Assembly: GCA_029945375.1 (NCBI GenBank)
Contig: CM057059.1
Coordinates: forward strand, 3,472,001-3,536,000
Direction of reading: 5' to 3'
DNA: 64,000 nucleotides
Source of the DNA: Agaricus subrufescens
Taxonomy: Eukaryota; Basidiomycota; Agaricomycetes; Agaricales; Agaricaceae
The notes beneath the pieces are model-generated. The model searched no databases and had not been told where the DNA came from. It saw only the letters and a program-made list of their open reading frames with translations. Shown here piece by piece: positions 31,403 to 41,841 of the stretch. A program made the position numbers and the translations under genes. Position 1 is the first letter of the stretch. Each line of letters opens with the position of its first letter.

Positions 31403-34253
31403 ATGTCTCAACCTTCCTCTGTCACCATTCCTGTCCACACCTCCTCTACCCCTCAGAGGCTCTCTGTCCCCCCTGCTACTCCTGCTCCTGCCTCTGCTGT
31501 CTCTCCTGCCCCTACTCACTCCTCTAGGGTTAGGGGAAATCTGGCTAGGAACCAAACTTTCACTAACTCCTTAGCCACTGCCATTGATGGTCAGCAGGCT
31601 GCTGCAACTCATAACCATGGAGGTAAGGGTAAGGGTAGAGGTCGCAAACCACGTCGCAAGTCTAGTAAGTAATTTTTCATATCTTAGTTCTCTATTTTTA
31701 CCAGTATTATAGAGGGTAGAATGGAGCAACAAGAAAGTGTTAGTGAAGTTGGTGAGTATTTCATAATAACAAGTATAGCTTATCTTGATATTCTTATAAG
31801 AACCTGGTACTACTAGTACCACTACTACCCCAGTTCAAGATAGTAAGTATGATTGTTGTATAACATTTTCTTATAACATCATAAGCTCCTATTAGTGGTC
31901 AGGTTTCTAGTGGTACTACTAGTACCACTACTACTCAGGTTCAAGATTGTAAGTATGATTTCCTTTTGTTGTATAGCATCTTCTTATAATATTATAAGCT
32001 CCTGTCAGTGGCCAGGTTTCTAGTGGTACTACTAGTGCCATTAGTACTCAAGTTCAAGATGGTAAGTACAATTTCTATTTGTTGTATAACATCTTCTTAT
32101 AATATTATAAGCTTCTGTTAGTGGTCAGGTTTCTGGTGGTACTACTAGTACCACTACTACTGAAGTTCAAGATAGTAAGTAAAAGTTTCATTTTTGTGTA
32201 ACACTTTCTTATACTTTTATCAGCATCTAGTGGTGGTCAAGTTCCTGGTGGAAGGGTAATCAGTAAGTTCAAATCTATATAACACATTCTTATACTTATA
32301 TTTTTGTAAGGGCAATCTACTATTCCCAATCTTCCTCCTAAACTTCTTAATCGTCGTGGTCAGTTCAAGTGGGATGCTACAGTTAGGGTTGAGTGGAAGA
32401 AAGCTGTAAAAGAAAAGGAGCATGATGTTAGAGATAAGGGCTTGAAGAAGAAATCATATGGGGCTAGAAAACGTAGGTTGCATCATAGGGCTGGTGTTAG
32501 CTATGTGGCAGGTGGTGAAGCTAGCAAGTCTTCTCTTGCTGATCTTGGTTTGGGAGGGGATGATGACTTGATGGACATTGATAGCTCAGAGCATGAAGAT
32601 GATGTAAATGAGTAATTTCTTGAATATACTAGCACTCTTTTCTGATGGTCTGCCAGGAAATTGATGAGTCTCAAGCTAGTTCTGTGATTATTATTTCCAT
32701 GTTCAATTTATATCTGTCTAATGATTTCTTAGTGGTGTTCATGTTGTCTTAATGGAGGAGACTTATATCTCTGCCAATGTCACCGGGCTGTTTGTTACAA
32801 ATGCCTTGGTGACATTGCAACACAGCCTAATCTTGGCAAATTTACCTGTCCATATTGTTGGAAAGAGAATGATACAAGAATGGGAACAGTCACTCCCTAT
32901 GTTGTCAGTACACACAGAACTATTACTTTGAAATTGATCTAACTATAATTTTAGCCTTTCACAAACTCTGCTGAAGTAGTATTCATAAAGTCCTCTCTAG
33001 TTTCTAGAAGCAGACTACCAGAAATATGTCCTGGCACCCTTTGTTTGATAAGCTTTGTGCTCAAAGGTTTTGACACAGAGTCTACTGTGGCATCCCTCAT
33101 CTATCTCCATCTCAAACATTATTTCCTCAATACCCCTACTAGCAAAGTTCAACATTTTATTGTTGAATTTGATGATGACACAGATAAAAAGGGACAGTTA
33201 ATTCATTGGAAAAATATGAAAAAGCTTCTTCCAGATTTTGAACAGTGAGTAGATTTATTCCTAGTATAAATCTAACTCTAATCAAAATTAGATTTGATCG
33301 TTTTTTGATTTTCATAACTACTCATTCAACACCTGATGGTGACCTCTGGGTTAAAGGCACAGGAAGAGATGAAAATGAAGACCGATCTGCTTTTGATATT
33401 GAAAATGTGAAGTATAATCTAATTCAAAGTAAAATTCTGATATACTAATAATTTGTCTCAGTTTTTCACTTTTCTCTTTCCCAAGAGATTCATTGAAATC
33501 ATAACAACTGATCTTAGAGCTAGTCTCTTTCTTTTGTGCTGTGAAGGTCCTTTTGTACAAAGAGAGCTTCTTGCACGTATTCACAGTTTTACAAAGGAGT
33601 GAGTATTTTTTAATTTGTTATTCTCCTGTCTAACTTTGATTTTGAAGCAAATTTTGGCTTACAACTGCCTTTGTCAAAAAAGACTTTCATCCAACATCTG
33701 TTCACACATTTCTGATGAATTTTGTGACCACAGTTTATATCAACCAAAAGCCATCAGTCTTCCCCAATCTTTTAGAAGCACAATATGAGTTAGGTGCAAG
33801 TATTGATGGAATTATGATGTCTAGGAGGGGTGACAATGGGTTTTGCTTATTACGTTGGGTCAATGCCCTTTATAGCCCTTGTGGTGCTCCTGCTCCAACT
33901 TGTTGTCCTAATTGTGGAGCATTTTTACCCTGGTCTGTCAAGGAAGTTTTCCCTGCTCAAAATCCTTCAGAAAAGATACCAGGTGTACATAAAGGTATAT
34001 TCAATATTATTAGTCATCTATGTCTGTACTCAAATATTTTACAGATCTGCAACCAATGTCTTTATATTGCAAAAATCCAAGTTGTGCTTTGGCACTTCAT
34101 CGGAAACATCCCTCATCTTCTTTTTTGGTTACAAATAGTTATCCCCCACCTCATACTATTGCTGGCAGGGTTTGGGGATATTGGGTTGGATGTTGGATGG
34201 AGCCTTCTGATACAGATCAAACTTTTAATTTGTCTTTTGATGATGTTATGTAG
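31403..34253 (+). CDS. element gene B: repeat-exon protein with PHD-like finger and possible caspase/CHAT-like domain
   Basis: Fifteen exons (31403-31664, 31713-31751, 31801-31842, 31886-31948, 31999-32061, 32112-32174, 32224-32262, 32311-32603, 32657-32683, 32733-32903, 32955-33244, 33292-33406, 33462-33598, 33648-33994, 34045-34253) sum to 2160 nt, giving 719 aa. The N-terminus is Ser/Pro/Thr-rich with a basic GKGKGRGRKPRRK patch. Exons 3-6 encode a repeated peptide (SGQVSSGTTSTTTTQVQD). A Cys-rich finger follows (WCSCCLNGGDLYLCQCHR...CYKCLGD...CPYCW, PHD-like). The middle domain carries FLIFITTHSTPDGDLW and LFLLCCEGPF, placed like the His and Cys strands of caspase/CHAT folds (inference). 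The C-terminus has CCPNCGAF and CKNPSC. The function is unknown. Confidence 0.8.
31801..32223 (+). repeat. tandem exon-intron units in element gene B
   Basis: Exons 4, 5 and 6 are each 63 nt and each is followed by an intron of about 50 nt, so the unit repeats with a period of exactly 113 bp (31886, 31999, 32112). Exon 3 is a shortened, related unit. Introns share GTAAGTA...ATAACATCTTCTTATAATATTATAAG-type wording, and exons encode near-identical 21-residue peptides. All flanking introns are phase 1, so adding or losing units keeps the frame. Confidence 0.9.
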
Positions 34254-34342
34254 CTAATTTTTACTCTGTGGTACTCTCAATTCAAAATGTTCAAGGTTTT
34301 GTCAACTATTAAACAATAGATACATATAAACCAATCAAAGTA

Positions 34343-37300
34343 CTATTTTACCATTTTTTGAATTTTACTGCGGTTCCATAATGAAAGAAAAACACTAGTA
34401 TATAATATAGCCCTTTCCTGCCCCATATATCTGATAGACTTTCTAATTTTTGCCAGTCCACCATTTCCACATTCAGCTGCACTAGAGTTAACCCTAGCTA
34501 ATAAAGGTTGACTTTCAGCATATGTAGACATGAAAAAGGCCTTGCTACATTTGCTATGACCTTGTGAATGAAAATTATCAATGAGAAAAACTGTATCAGA
34601 GAAAAACTCTGGTTCCCTGGTCCTACAATATGGACCAAGTTGACAAGCAAAATCATAAATGACATATTTTGGAGCTTTAGGCCATCTAGTGACCATAGCT
34701 GAGAAAACATCATTTCTTCCTTCACTTGAAGGAATGCAATGATATCCATAGCATATACTATGTGGACACCATGCACACATAAGCCCACCTGTTAGTTGGT
34801 TTTGACCATATTCATGGTAGTATTTGTTACACTGCCCTCCTCTTTTCTTGGGTTCCTTGATATTTTCATACCTGAGTCCAGGATATGTAGGCCTATGCCT
34901 GATCTGGGGCATACTATATTTTGTTCCACTCTAAAAATAGTCTTAGTATATTAATTTATTGAACAGGTATTTGATATCTACCTTTTTCCACCCACCATCA
35001 GCATTGGGTGCAGCTGGGTCACAAGCAGGGCTTTCATATGTAATCATTTGCTTTGTGACATCTTCTGTTTTCTTGATTAATTGTGTACAAAGTGCCAATG
35101 TTGATGAATCCCAGAAAGGTAAATTAGCTTGTTGTTCCATTTTCAATAACCAATATAGACATGGAATGCAAGCAAGATAATTGAGTGTAGTTGGTGATGG
35201 AGATGCCACAAATGCTTTGAGTTGGTGTAGTGCAGGTCTGTTGATGACTTGAAGAATAGAATCTGAGCTACTAATCTAATCTTTTTTAAGTCTAGTATTA
35301 AACAATTATATATGCAACTTACTTGTTTAAAAAATGCTATAACTTCAGAGGGGCATTTTTTCTTGAGTAATAAAGCTGATGGAGAGCAGTATTTCTCAAA
35401 AAAAGAATGCAGAATTGGTTCTTGTATTTCAAGCATTTCTTGTAACAGAGGTATTTGCTTGATTCTAGCTATCATATCTTGTGTCTGTTTGGTTTGGTCT
35501 TGTATATCTTCATCATCTGTAGACTCTCCCTCCCATTCTTTTGATTTTCCTTTTGAAGTAGTGACTGATCCACTATTAAGTGGTCCAGAGAAGATGTTTG
35601 CCATTAGTTTCCGGATTTCTGGTGATGAAATAACAGTTTGATGGCGGTAGTAAGAACAGCTTCTGATGATAGAGTTTTGGTGGATAGTGGTTGGGGGGTA
35701 AAGTGATGAATGTAAATGTTTCTGGTTGAAACCCACAGTAACACCATCCCATATGACTGTTTCTGGAGCTATTCCACATTCAGGACATTGAAAGTCATTT
35801 TCAAGAGTAAGTAGGCCAGCATAGCTAAACCAGGCTGCTCTGAAAATTTTTTCATCCACAAAAGGAGAATCAGAGTGGTATCTCTGATATCTAATTGATA
35901 CTGTCTTGATCCAGGCAGTAAATGGAGTTTCAGAAGATACATATGCTGCAGTGTACTCTTCTAAGAGATCATGGGTGAACAAGGCATGGTTATTGAGATT
36001 GAATATTCCCAAATCACTGCAGTCAGGACCAATGGCTTTGTACCGGGATGATTGACAATGTGTGCAATGTTGCAGTTGAATTTGGGTGTGGATTGACTTG
36101 GTAAGAGTATAGATAATGCAAGGTTTGGTGTAAATGTTGTAGTTTGGCTGGAATTGCTGTCCACAAGAACACTGAGATGATGGAGATAATAAAAGTGGTC
36201 CATCAAAGGCTAGAACTGGTGGAACAATCTTGTAAATCTTGTCTGTAGAAATTCTTGCCCAGGTTGGTGGGGGTATTGAGATATAGGATACAGAATGCAT
36301 AATCTTGATATTAGGCATAGAAATTGAAACTATAAGTATTATTAGCTTTGAGTTTTTATAACATAATTAAGTTTACCTGATAATCCATGATTCATATCTA
36401 GTGCCAAGTTTTCAGAAGATTCTCCCAAGTATTTCTTGACTGTTTTAATATGAGGGCAGAAAGGATTATTTGTTCCATCTTTGGAACATTGCCACGAACT
36501 GGAGTGGATGTCTGAGCCAACTAATGTGATTACTGCTCTAGCTTTCACAAGTGAAGGAAGTTGACTAGATCCAACAGAGAACAATGTTGTGTGTTCTGCA
36601 TCAATCAATTCCTTTGAAAAAATTGAAACAAGTTCAAGCTTTTCTATAGTAAAATAGTTAGATAATAAGAACATTAATAAGACTATCATTTACCTGGGCT
36701 GTTTTCAAATATGCCTTCACCATATTCTTTTAAAAACCTTTGATGAACACATTTGAAATTTGTTGTTGCTGCAGTGCAGTAACAAACAGGTTCTGAAGTT
36801 AATGATGCTCTATCAATTTGTAAATGATGCCATTTGCCCTGCATTAATTGTATTAGTTAACTGGATTTTATAAATTAGTTACAGTATAAATCTTACTGTA
36901 GATGATCCATTTTTTGTATCCCATCCTTGTATTACAAAAACATCCTTACTTATAGGATAAAATGGCATTGCATTAACAAGCACAGCTTCAACAAATTCAT
37001 GATAAAAGTCTGTTGCCAGTGATATGGAAGAACAATCTAAAAATGGATCCAAAAATCCACTGGAAGAAACTTCTGAAAATTCAGTAGACTCTTCTACTAC
37101 AGCAGTAGTTAGTGGAGAGCCACTGTTTAATGGCTCAGAAAAAAAAGTATCTGTTGAAGAAAATTCAAAAGGGATAGAATTTATAGCTGGAGCAGGATCT
37201 TTGATAAACAATGCTTCTTTAGATCTTGTTGAATGTCCTGTTTTTTGTTTTTTTTGAGGTGTAAAAGATAAAGATAAATCTGGAGATTTATCAAAGTTAT

Positions 37301-37406
37301 CAAGAGTTAAAGTAGGTGGAGAGTTGGGTGGTGTATCCAATGTTATTTGGATAGGATTGGGAGGGTTTTTGTTGTGACGCTTTTGTGATTGGCCTTTTTT
37401 AGACAT
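34343..37406 (-). CDS. KDZ-type transposase with cysteine clusters
   Basis: Six exons (37406-36897, 36838-36694, 36643-36377, 36329-35323, 35275-34982, 34930-34343) sum to 2811 nt, giving 936 aa from ATG at 37406. Ser/Pro-rich N-terminus with a basic patch; SWIM-like zinc motifs (CYCTAATTNFKCVH and CSKDGTNNPFCPH); further clusters CSCGQQF...CTHCQ and CPECG; then the KDZ core, with GGLMCAWCPHSICYGYHCI, YVIYDFACQL, FLIDNFHSQGH and NSSAAECGNGGL. Asp, Asp and Glu of the last three are candidate catalytic residues. The layout resembles fungal CxC-type clusters associated with KDZ transposases. It should cut and join the 57-bp ends. No stop or frameshift was seen. Confidence 0.88.
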
Positions 37407-37710
37407 TGAGATAAAGGAATAAAGAGAGGGGTGAGGAACAATAGTCACTTAGAGTTTAATATATATGTAGACAGTGAAAATTGATTGCTATATTTAGCAA
37501 GTTTTATTAATTAATCTAAACAAACACAAATAGTTGCCCCAAAATTTGCTGAGTCTAAATCTAATATTAGAAATAAATTGTATAGAAAGTTCTAGAATCA
37601 AATAAACAATAGTCAACAATTTCCCCAATATCAAAAATTTTGATCCAAGAATATATAAGAGTCTAGTATTACTAGCATTTTAATTATCCCTGCATTTTAG
37701 CCATCCTCTG
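37407..37710. promoter_or_regulatory. divergent promoter of transposase and element gene C
   Basis: About 300 bp of AT-rich DNA between the transposase start (37406, -) and the start of gene C (37711, +). The arrangement suggests a shared bidirectional promoter. No sequence motif was pinned down. Confidence 0.45.
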
Positions 37711-39008
37711 ATGCATTCCCCTCGTACTCCACGTACTCGTCGTCCCAGTCAAAAACTCTTGGATAGTGGCAATGCTATTCAAAAGAAGAAAAGACAGCCT
37801 GCTAAATGCCATATTTGCCCAGGTTTTCCTCTTAAAGCTATTTGTAGCTGTAGAAAACAGCAACAACAAACAGCCTCTTCCTCAAGTATTTCAAATACCT
37901 TATCTACAAGTACAGATCTTTTTTCTCACAGTATCTTTTTAGATTCTTCTGCAACTCCAGCCATTTCCCAGACTTTTTCTATAAATATAAATTCTCCTGA
38001 AATTAACTCACCCACAGTGTCACTGCCACATTCATCTCCTACACCCAACAATAATTTTGTATCTACACCAATACCTTTGTTCAATTTTCCAGATACCTTG
38101 GATACTCCAGAAAATTCATCAAATGGAGAAATTGTAAGTTCAATTTTTCTTATAAAATACCAATGTAACTTAAACTTTAGAATGACTCTCAGATCAACAA
38201 TATGATGTCAAATTCATCTGATCTTATGGTAAGTTACTATTTTACAAAAATTGATGAGAACTAATATATATAGATTGATCCACAACTGCTTGATCAAGAT
38301 AATCAGGATCTAGATCCTGAAATTGGCACTTCTGAAAATGTCCAAGAATTATCACCTAAAAAAAATGCAAAAACAGTCCCTTCAGTGAGGAATCCAGTTT
38401 ATGGCTTGGTAGAGGGAGTCAAAAAAGGAAGTGCAGTTTATGGTATGTTTTGATTATAAAATGCTTTTCTGTTGAATTTTAACAAAGATAAGATGTTGCA
38501 AGAACTCGTGAACTACCTGATAAAATTAATATGCTAGGAAAGTCAACCTCTAGATATAGAAGAGAACTACCAGACATTATTGCAAGGGCAAGTAAACTAT
38601 TATTTTTGAATCTGTGATTGACTTTATTCATATTATTGCCAGTGTGAACGGTTGGCTGTACAGTGTGATGTCTACATGATGTTAGTGTGTCAGCAAGCCA
38701 GTGGCTCTTCAGCTGCTGTGCACTATACCTCTCCTAGGCTCAGAAAAGAAGCCAAGCAAGACACTGTGGAAATTATTCAAAACTATCAATCTTTGATGAA
38801 CAAATTATTGTTGTCTCGGAGACAAGATGCATTAGTTGCTATCAAAGAGAAAGAAATAGCTGAAAAAGAAGCACAAGAAGCACAAGAGAGAACAAGACAG
38901 GCAGAAGAAAAAATAAAGGCACAAGAGACACAATTAGAGGCCCAGAGTATTTTGCTACAAAAATTACAAGCTCAAATGGAGGAATTGCAAGCACAAAGAG
39001 AAGAGTAA
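37711..39008 (+). CDS. element gene C: coiled-coil protein
   Basis: Five exons (37711-38133, 38181-38228, 38274-38442, 38493-38587, 38643-39008) sum to 1101 nt, 366 aa. The basic Cys-containing N-terminus (CHICPGFPLKAICSC) could bind zinc or DNA. A long Ser/Thr/Pro-rich linker follows, then a helical region CERLAVQCDVYMMLVCQQASG and a long Glu/Gln/Lys/Ala coiled coil over the last 90 residues. Intron 4 begins GCAAGT, the standard rare GC-AG donor; a GT donor there would put a stop in frame. It is divergent from the transposase, with about 305 bp between start codons. A DNA-binding or dimerising accessory role is inferred. Confidence 0.78.
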
Positions 39009-39109
39009 AGTAGACAAAGAATATGATACTGTAAATAGTTATTTAATGTTAATTTCTGAGACAAAAGATACTTGAACTATTCAACTGCTTTTAACATAAT
39101 TGATGGAAG

Positions 39110-41280
39110 TTTTCCCAATATAGTAGGATTCTACTGCTTATATTATAGTAGAATCCAATTGGCCACAATGTATGTACTGTGGTAGAATTCCACTCCCTAT
39201 TATTTTCCTATTGACTACTATTTCTCTACTGCAGTAAAATTCTACTATTGATAAATGTAGCTCTACAATGGATTCTACTGATCAAAACTTTCCCAATGCA
39301 ATAGAATTCTGCTGCACACAATAGCCTGACTGTAGTAGAATTGTACTGCCTATAATATCCATACTACAATAGAATTCTACCACTCACAATATCCTTACTG
39401 CAGTAGAATTCTACTGACCTTAATTTTTGCATTGCAGGAGAATACTACTATGAACAATGTCCCTACTGCAGCAGAATTCTACTATCCACAGTGGTTCCAC
39501 TGCAGTAGAATTGTACTATCAATATTTCACCCACTACAGTAGAATTGTACTGTCAACAATTTACCCAGTGCAATAGAATTCTACTGTTCACAATATGCCC
39601 ACTGCAGTAGAATTCTACTGCTCACAATATCCCTAGTGCAGTAGAATTCTACTGCTCACAATGTGCCCACTGCAGTAGAATTCTACTGCTCACAATATAC
39701 CCACTGCAGTAGAATTCTACTGCTCACAATATGCCCACTGCAGTAGAATTCTACTGCTCACAATATCCCCACTGCAGTAGAATTCTACTGACATCCCCAC
39801 TGCAGTAGAATTCTTCACAATATGCCCACTGCAGTAGAATTCTACTGCTCACAATATCCCCACTGCAGTAGAATTCTACTGCTCACAACATCCCCACTGC
39901 AGTAGAATTCTACTGCTCACAACATGCCCACTGCAGTAGAATTCTACTGCTCACAACATCCCCACTGCAGTAGAATTCTACTGCTCACAACATACCCACT
40001 GCAGTAGAATTCTACTGCTCACAATATCCCCACTGCAGTAGAATTCTACTGCTCACAACATCCCCACTGCAGTAGAATTATACTGCTCACAATATCCCCA
40101 CTGCAGTAGAATTCTACTGCCCACAATATCCCTAGTGCAGTAGAATTCTACTGCCCACAACATACCCACTGCAGTAGAATTCTACTGCCCACAACATACC
40201 CACTGCATTAGAATTCTACTGCTCACAACATACCCACTGCAGTAGAATTCTACTGCTCACAACATACCCACTGCAGTAGAATTCTACCCACTGCTGCTGC
40301 TCACAACATACCCACTGCAGTAGAATTCTACTGCTCACAATATCCCTACTGCAGTAGAACTATACCGCTCACAATATCCCTAGTGCAGCAGAACTCTCAC
40401 TGCTCACATATCCCTAGTGCAGTAGAATTATACCACTCACACATCCCTAGTGCAGTAGAATTCTACCGCCTACAACATATCCACTGCAGTAGAATTCTAC
40501 TGCTCAATATCCCTAGTGCAGTAGAATTCTACTGCTCACAACATACCCACTGCAGTAGAATTCTACTGCCCACAACATACCCACTGCAGTAGAATTCTAC
40601 TGCTCACAATATACCCACTGCAGTAGAATTCTACTGCTCACAATATCCCTAGTGCAGTAGAATTCTACTGCTCACAACATACCCACTGCAGTAGAATTCT
40701 ACTGCTCACAACATACCCACTGCAGTAGAATTATACTGCTCACAATATCCCTAGTGCAGTAGAATTCTACTGCTCACAATATCCCTAGTGCAGTAGAACT
40801 CTACTGCTCACAATATCCCTAGTGTAGTAGAATTCTACTGCTCACAATATCCCTAGTGCAGTAGAATTCTACCGCCTACAACATATCCACTACAGTAGAA
40901 TTCTACTGCTCACAATATCCCTAGTGCAGTAGAATTCTACTGCTCACAACATACCCACTGCAGTAGAATTCTACTGCTCACAACATCCCCACTGCAGTAG
41001 AATTCTACTGCTCACAACATTCCCACTGCAGTAGAATTCTACTGCTCACAATATACCCACAAATTAGAATTCTACTGCTCACAATATCCCTGCTACATTA
41101 GAATTCTACTGTTCACAATATTCCTACTACAGTAGAAACCTACTGCTCCCAATCCTCCCAGTGCAGTAGGATTCTATCCCTTAGTTAGATATCATGTCAG
41201 TAGGATCTTACCAGGCTTGATATCCAGAAGTCAATAGGATTCTATTAAGAACAATGTGCAGCCTGAATGGTAGGATCCTA
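39110..41280. repeat. right array of 34-bp palindromic repeats
   Basis: Tandem 34-bp units, each the 18-bp palindrome GCAGTAGAATTCTACTGC plus a spacer such as TCACAATATCCCCACT. By length there are about 55-60 units. The core palindrome CAGTAGAATTCTACTG and the 34-bp period are the same as in the left array, but the spacer differs. Units are degenerate at 39110-39600 and after 41050, and nearly uniform in the centre. No coding content. Confidence 0.93.
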
Positions 41281-41327
41281 CTCTGGGATGTATGGCTGTG
41301 GTAGTCAGAGCCTTATGTAACACTCCA

Positions 41328-41384
41328 AAAATGTACAAGGGGCTGTATGTAGGTTGTACAGCCGGCTGTATGCCTTATGTACAG
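41328..41384 (-). repeat. right terminal inverted repeat of the 19.3-kb element
   Basis: 57 bp reading (minus) CTGTACATAAGGCATACAGC. It matches the left TIR at 50/57 positions and shares the 14-bp palindrome TACAGCCGGCTGTA. The flanking TATGCATA at 41385-41392 is the putative target duplication. Confidence 0.9.
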
Positions 41385-41503
41385 TATGCATAAATCAGCT
41401 ACGTGCAGAACGCAGGACACTAGCGGACAGTCTGCGAGATCCGAAAGAGGATGACGCGGCAGTATCAAGTTCCCCGTTGGCCGACTTAGAACGAGTCTTT
41501 CAT
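41385..41503 (-). pseudogene. N-terminal gag fragment of the gypsy element
   Basis: About 35 codons of gag (KTRSKSANGELDTAASSSFG) lie between the 5' LTR leader and the DNA-element insertion, and join the frame at 22082 when the insertion and one 8-mer are removed. A TGA at 41395-41397 interrupts it. The only nearby ATG (41501-41503) is one base out of frame, so the original start has been damaged or lies elsewhere. Confidence 0.6.
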
Positions 41504-41587
41504 GAGGCAGCCACATTGGAACCTGTCGGCATAAAAAAAATTCAATGATGGACAGTGCAAATACGAGTGTGCAGACGTAAAAAAAAG

Positions 41588-41841
41588 TGTAAGCACGGGG
41601 CCTCACTTACGACACGCAGTCAGATACGTAGGCACAACGTATATTCCGATAAAGGAAAAGAGTCCTTATGATACGCGTATACGAAGAGAGAGATATAGAG
41701 AGAAAGAGAACAAGATGTAAGAGGGAGAGATGATGGATGAAAGAAGGTAACCCGTTATCGCTTAGAGCGGCCCTTTATATATGGCCAGTTAGTGATCGGT
41801 CAGTGACGTCAGCTCTTGTCAGTAGTAAGCTCTTGCTTACA
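41588..41841 (-). repeat. 5' LTR of the gypsy element
   Basis: 254 bp, TGTAAGC...GCTTACA, one base different from the 3' LTR at 16234-16487. The target duplication CAGCT follows at 41842-41846. In minus sense the sequence after it begins CTTTTTTTTACG, which resembles no tRNA end. Confidence 0.93.

Larger units (their letters stand above)
22083..41384. mobile_element. 19.3-kb KDZ-type DNA element with palindromic subterminal arrays
   Basis: It is bounded by 57-bp terminal inverted repeats (50/57 matches) starting CTGTACATAA. Flanking 8-mers GATGTATA and TATGCATA match at six of eight positions, compatible with an old 8-bp target duplication. Inside each end lies about 2 kb of 34-bp tandem repeats around one palindrome. 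The middle carries four multi-exon genes, one of them a KDZ-type transposase, plus a 264-bp satellite array. Without it the gypsy gag frame joins precisely. It is more AT-rich than the host genes around it. I know of no described family with this full combination. Confidence 0.85.
16234..41841 (-). mobile_element. Ty3/gypsy chromovirus, interrupted by the 19.3-kb DNA element
   Basis: LTR element on the minus strand: 254-bp LTRs TGTAAGC...GCTTACA at 16234-16487 (3') and 41588-41841 (5') differ at one base, with TSD CAGCT at 16229-16233 and 41842-41846. The internal gag-pol frame ends with a chromodomain. Subtracting the 19.3-kb insertion leaves about 6.3 kb, a normal size for this clade. Three in-frame TGA codons and the insertion inactivate it. 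No tRNA-like primer site was found after the 5' LTR. Confidence 0.93.

Noticed and set aside
31403..32615. Element gene B ending at the TAA at 32613-32615
   Set aside because: A GTAAAT...CCAG intron from 32604 removes this stop and joins in frame to the zinc-finger exons. The full 15-exon sum is a multiple of three.
40383..40592. 69-codon open frame of Ser/His/Tyr repeats
   Set aside because: It lies wholly inside the right 34-bp palindrome array and simply translates the repeat.
22083..41384. Starship-type giant element
   Set aside because: No tyrosine-recombinase (DUF3435-type) captain gene was seen; the ends are TIRs and the transposase is KDZ-like.
16234..41841. A single 25.6-kb giant LTR element carrying the KDZ genes as cargo
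   Set aside because: The interior has its own TIRs and near-TSD, and removing it restores the gag frame, so it is a separate insertion.
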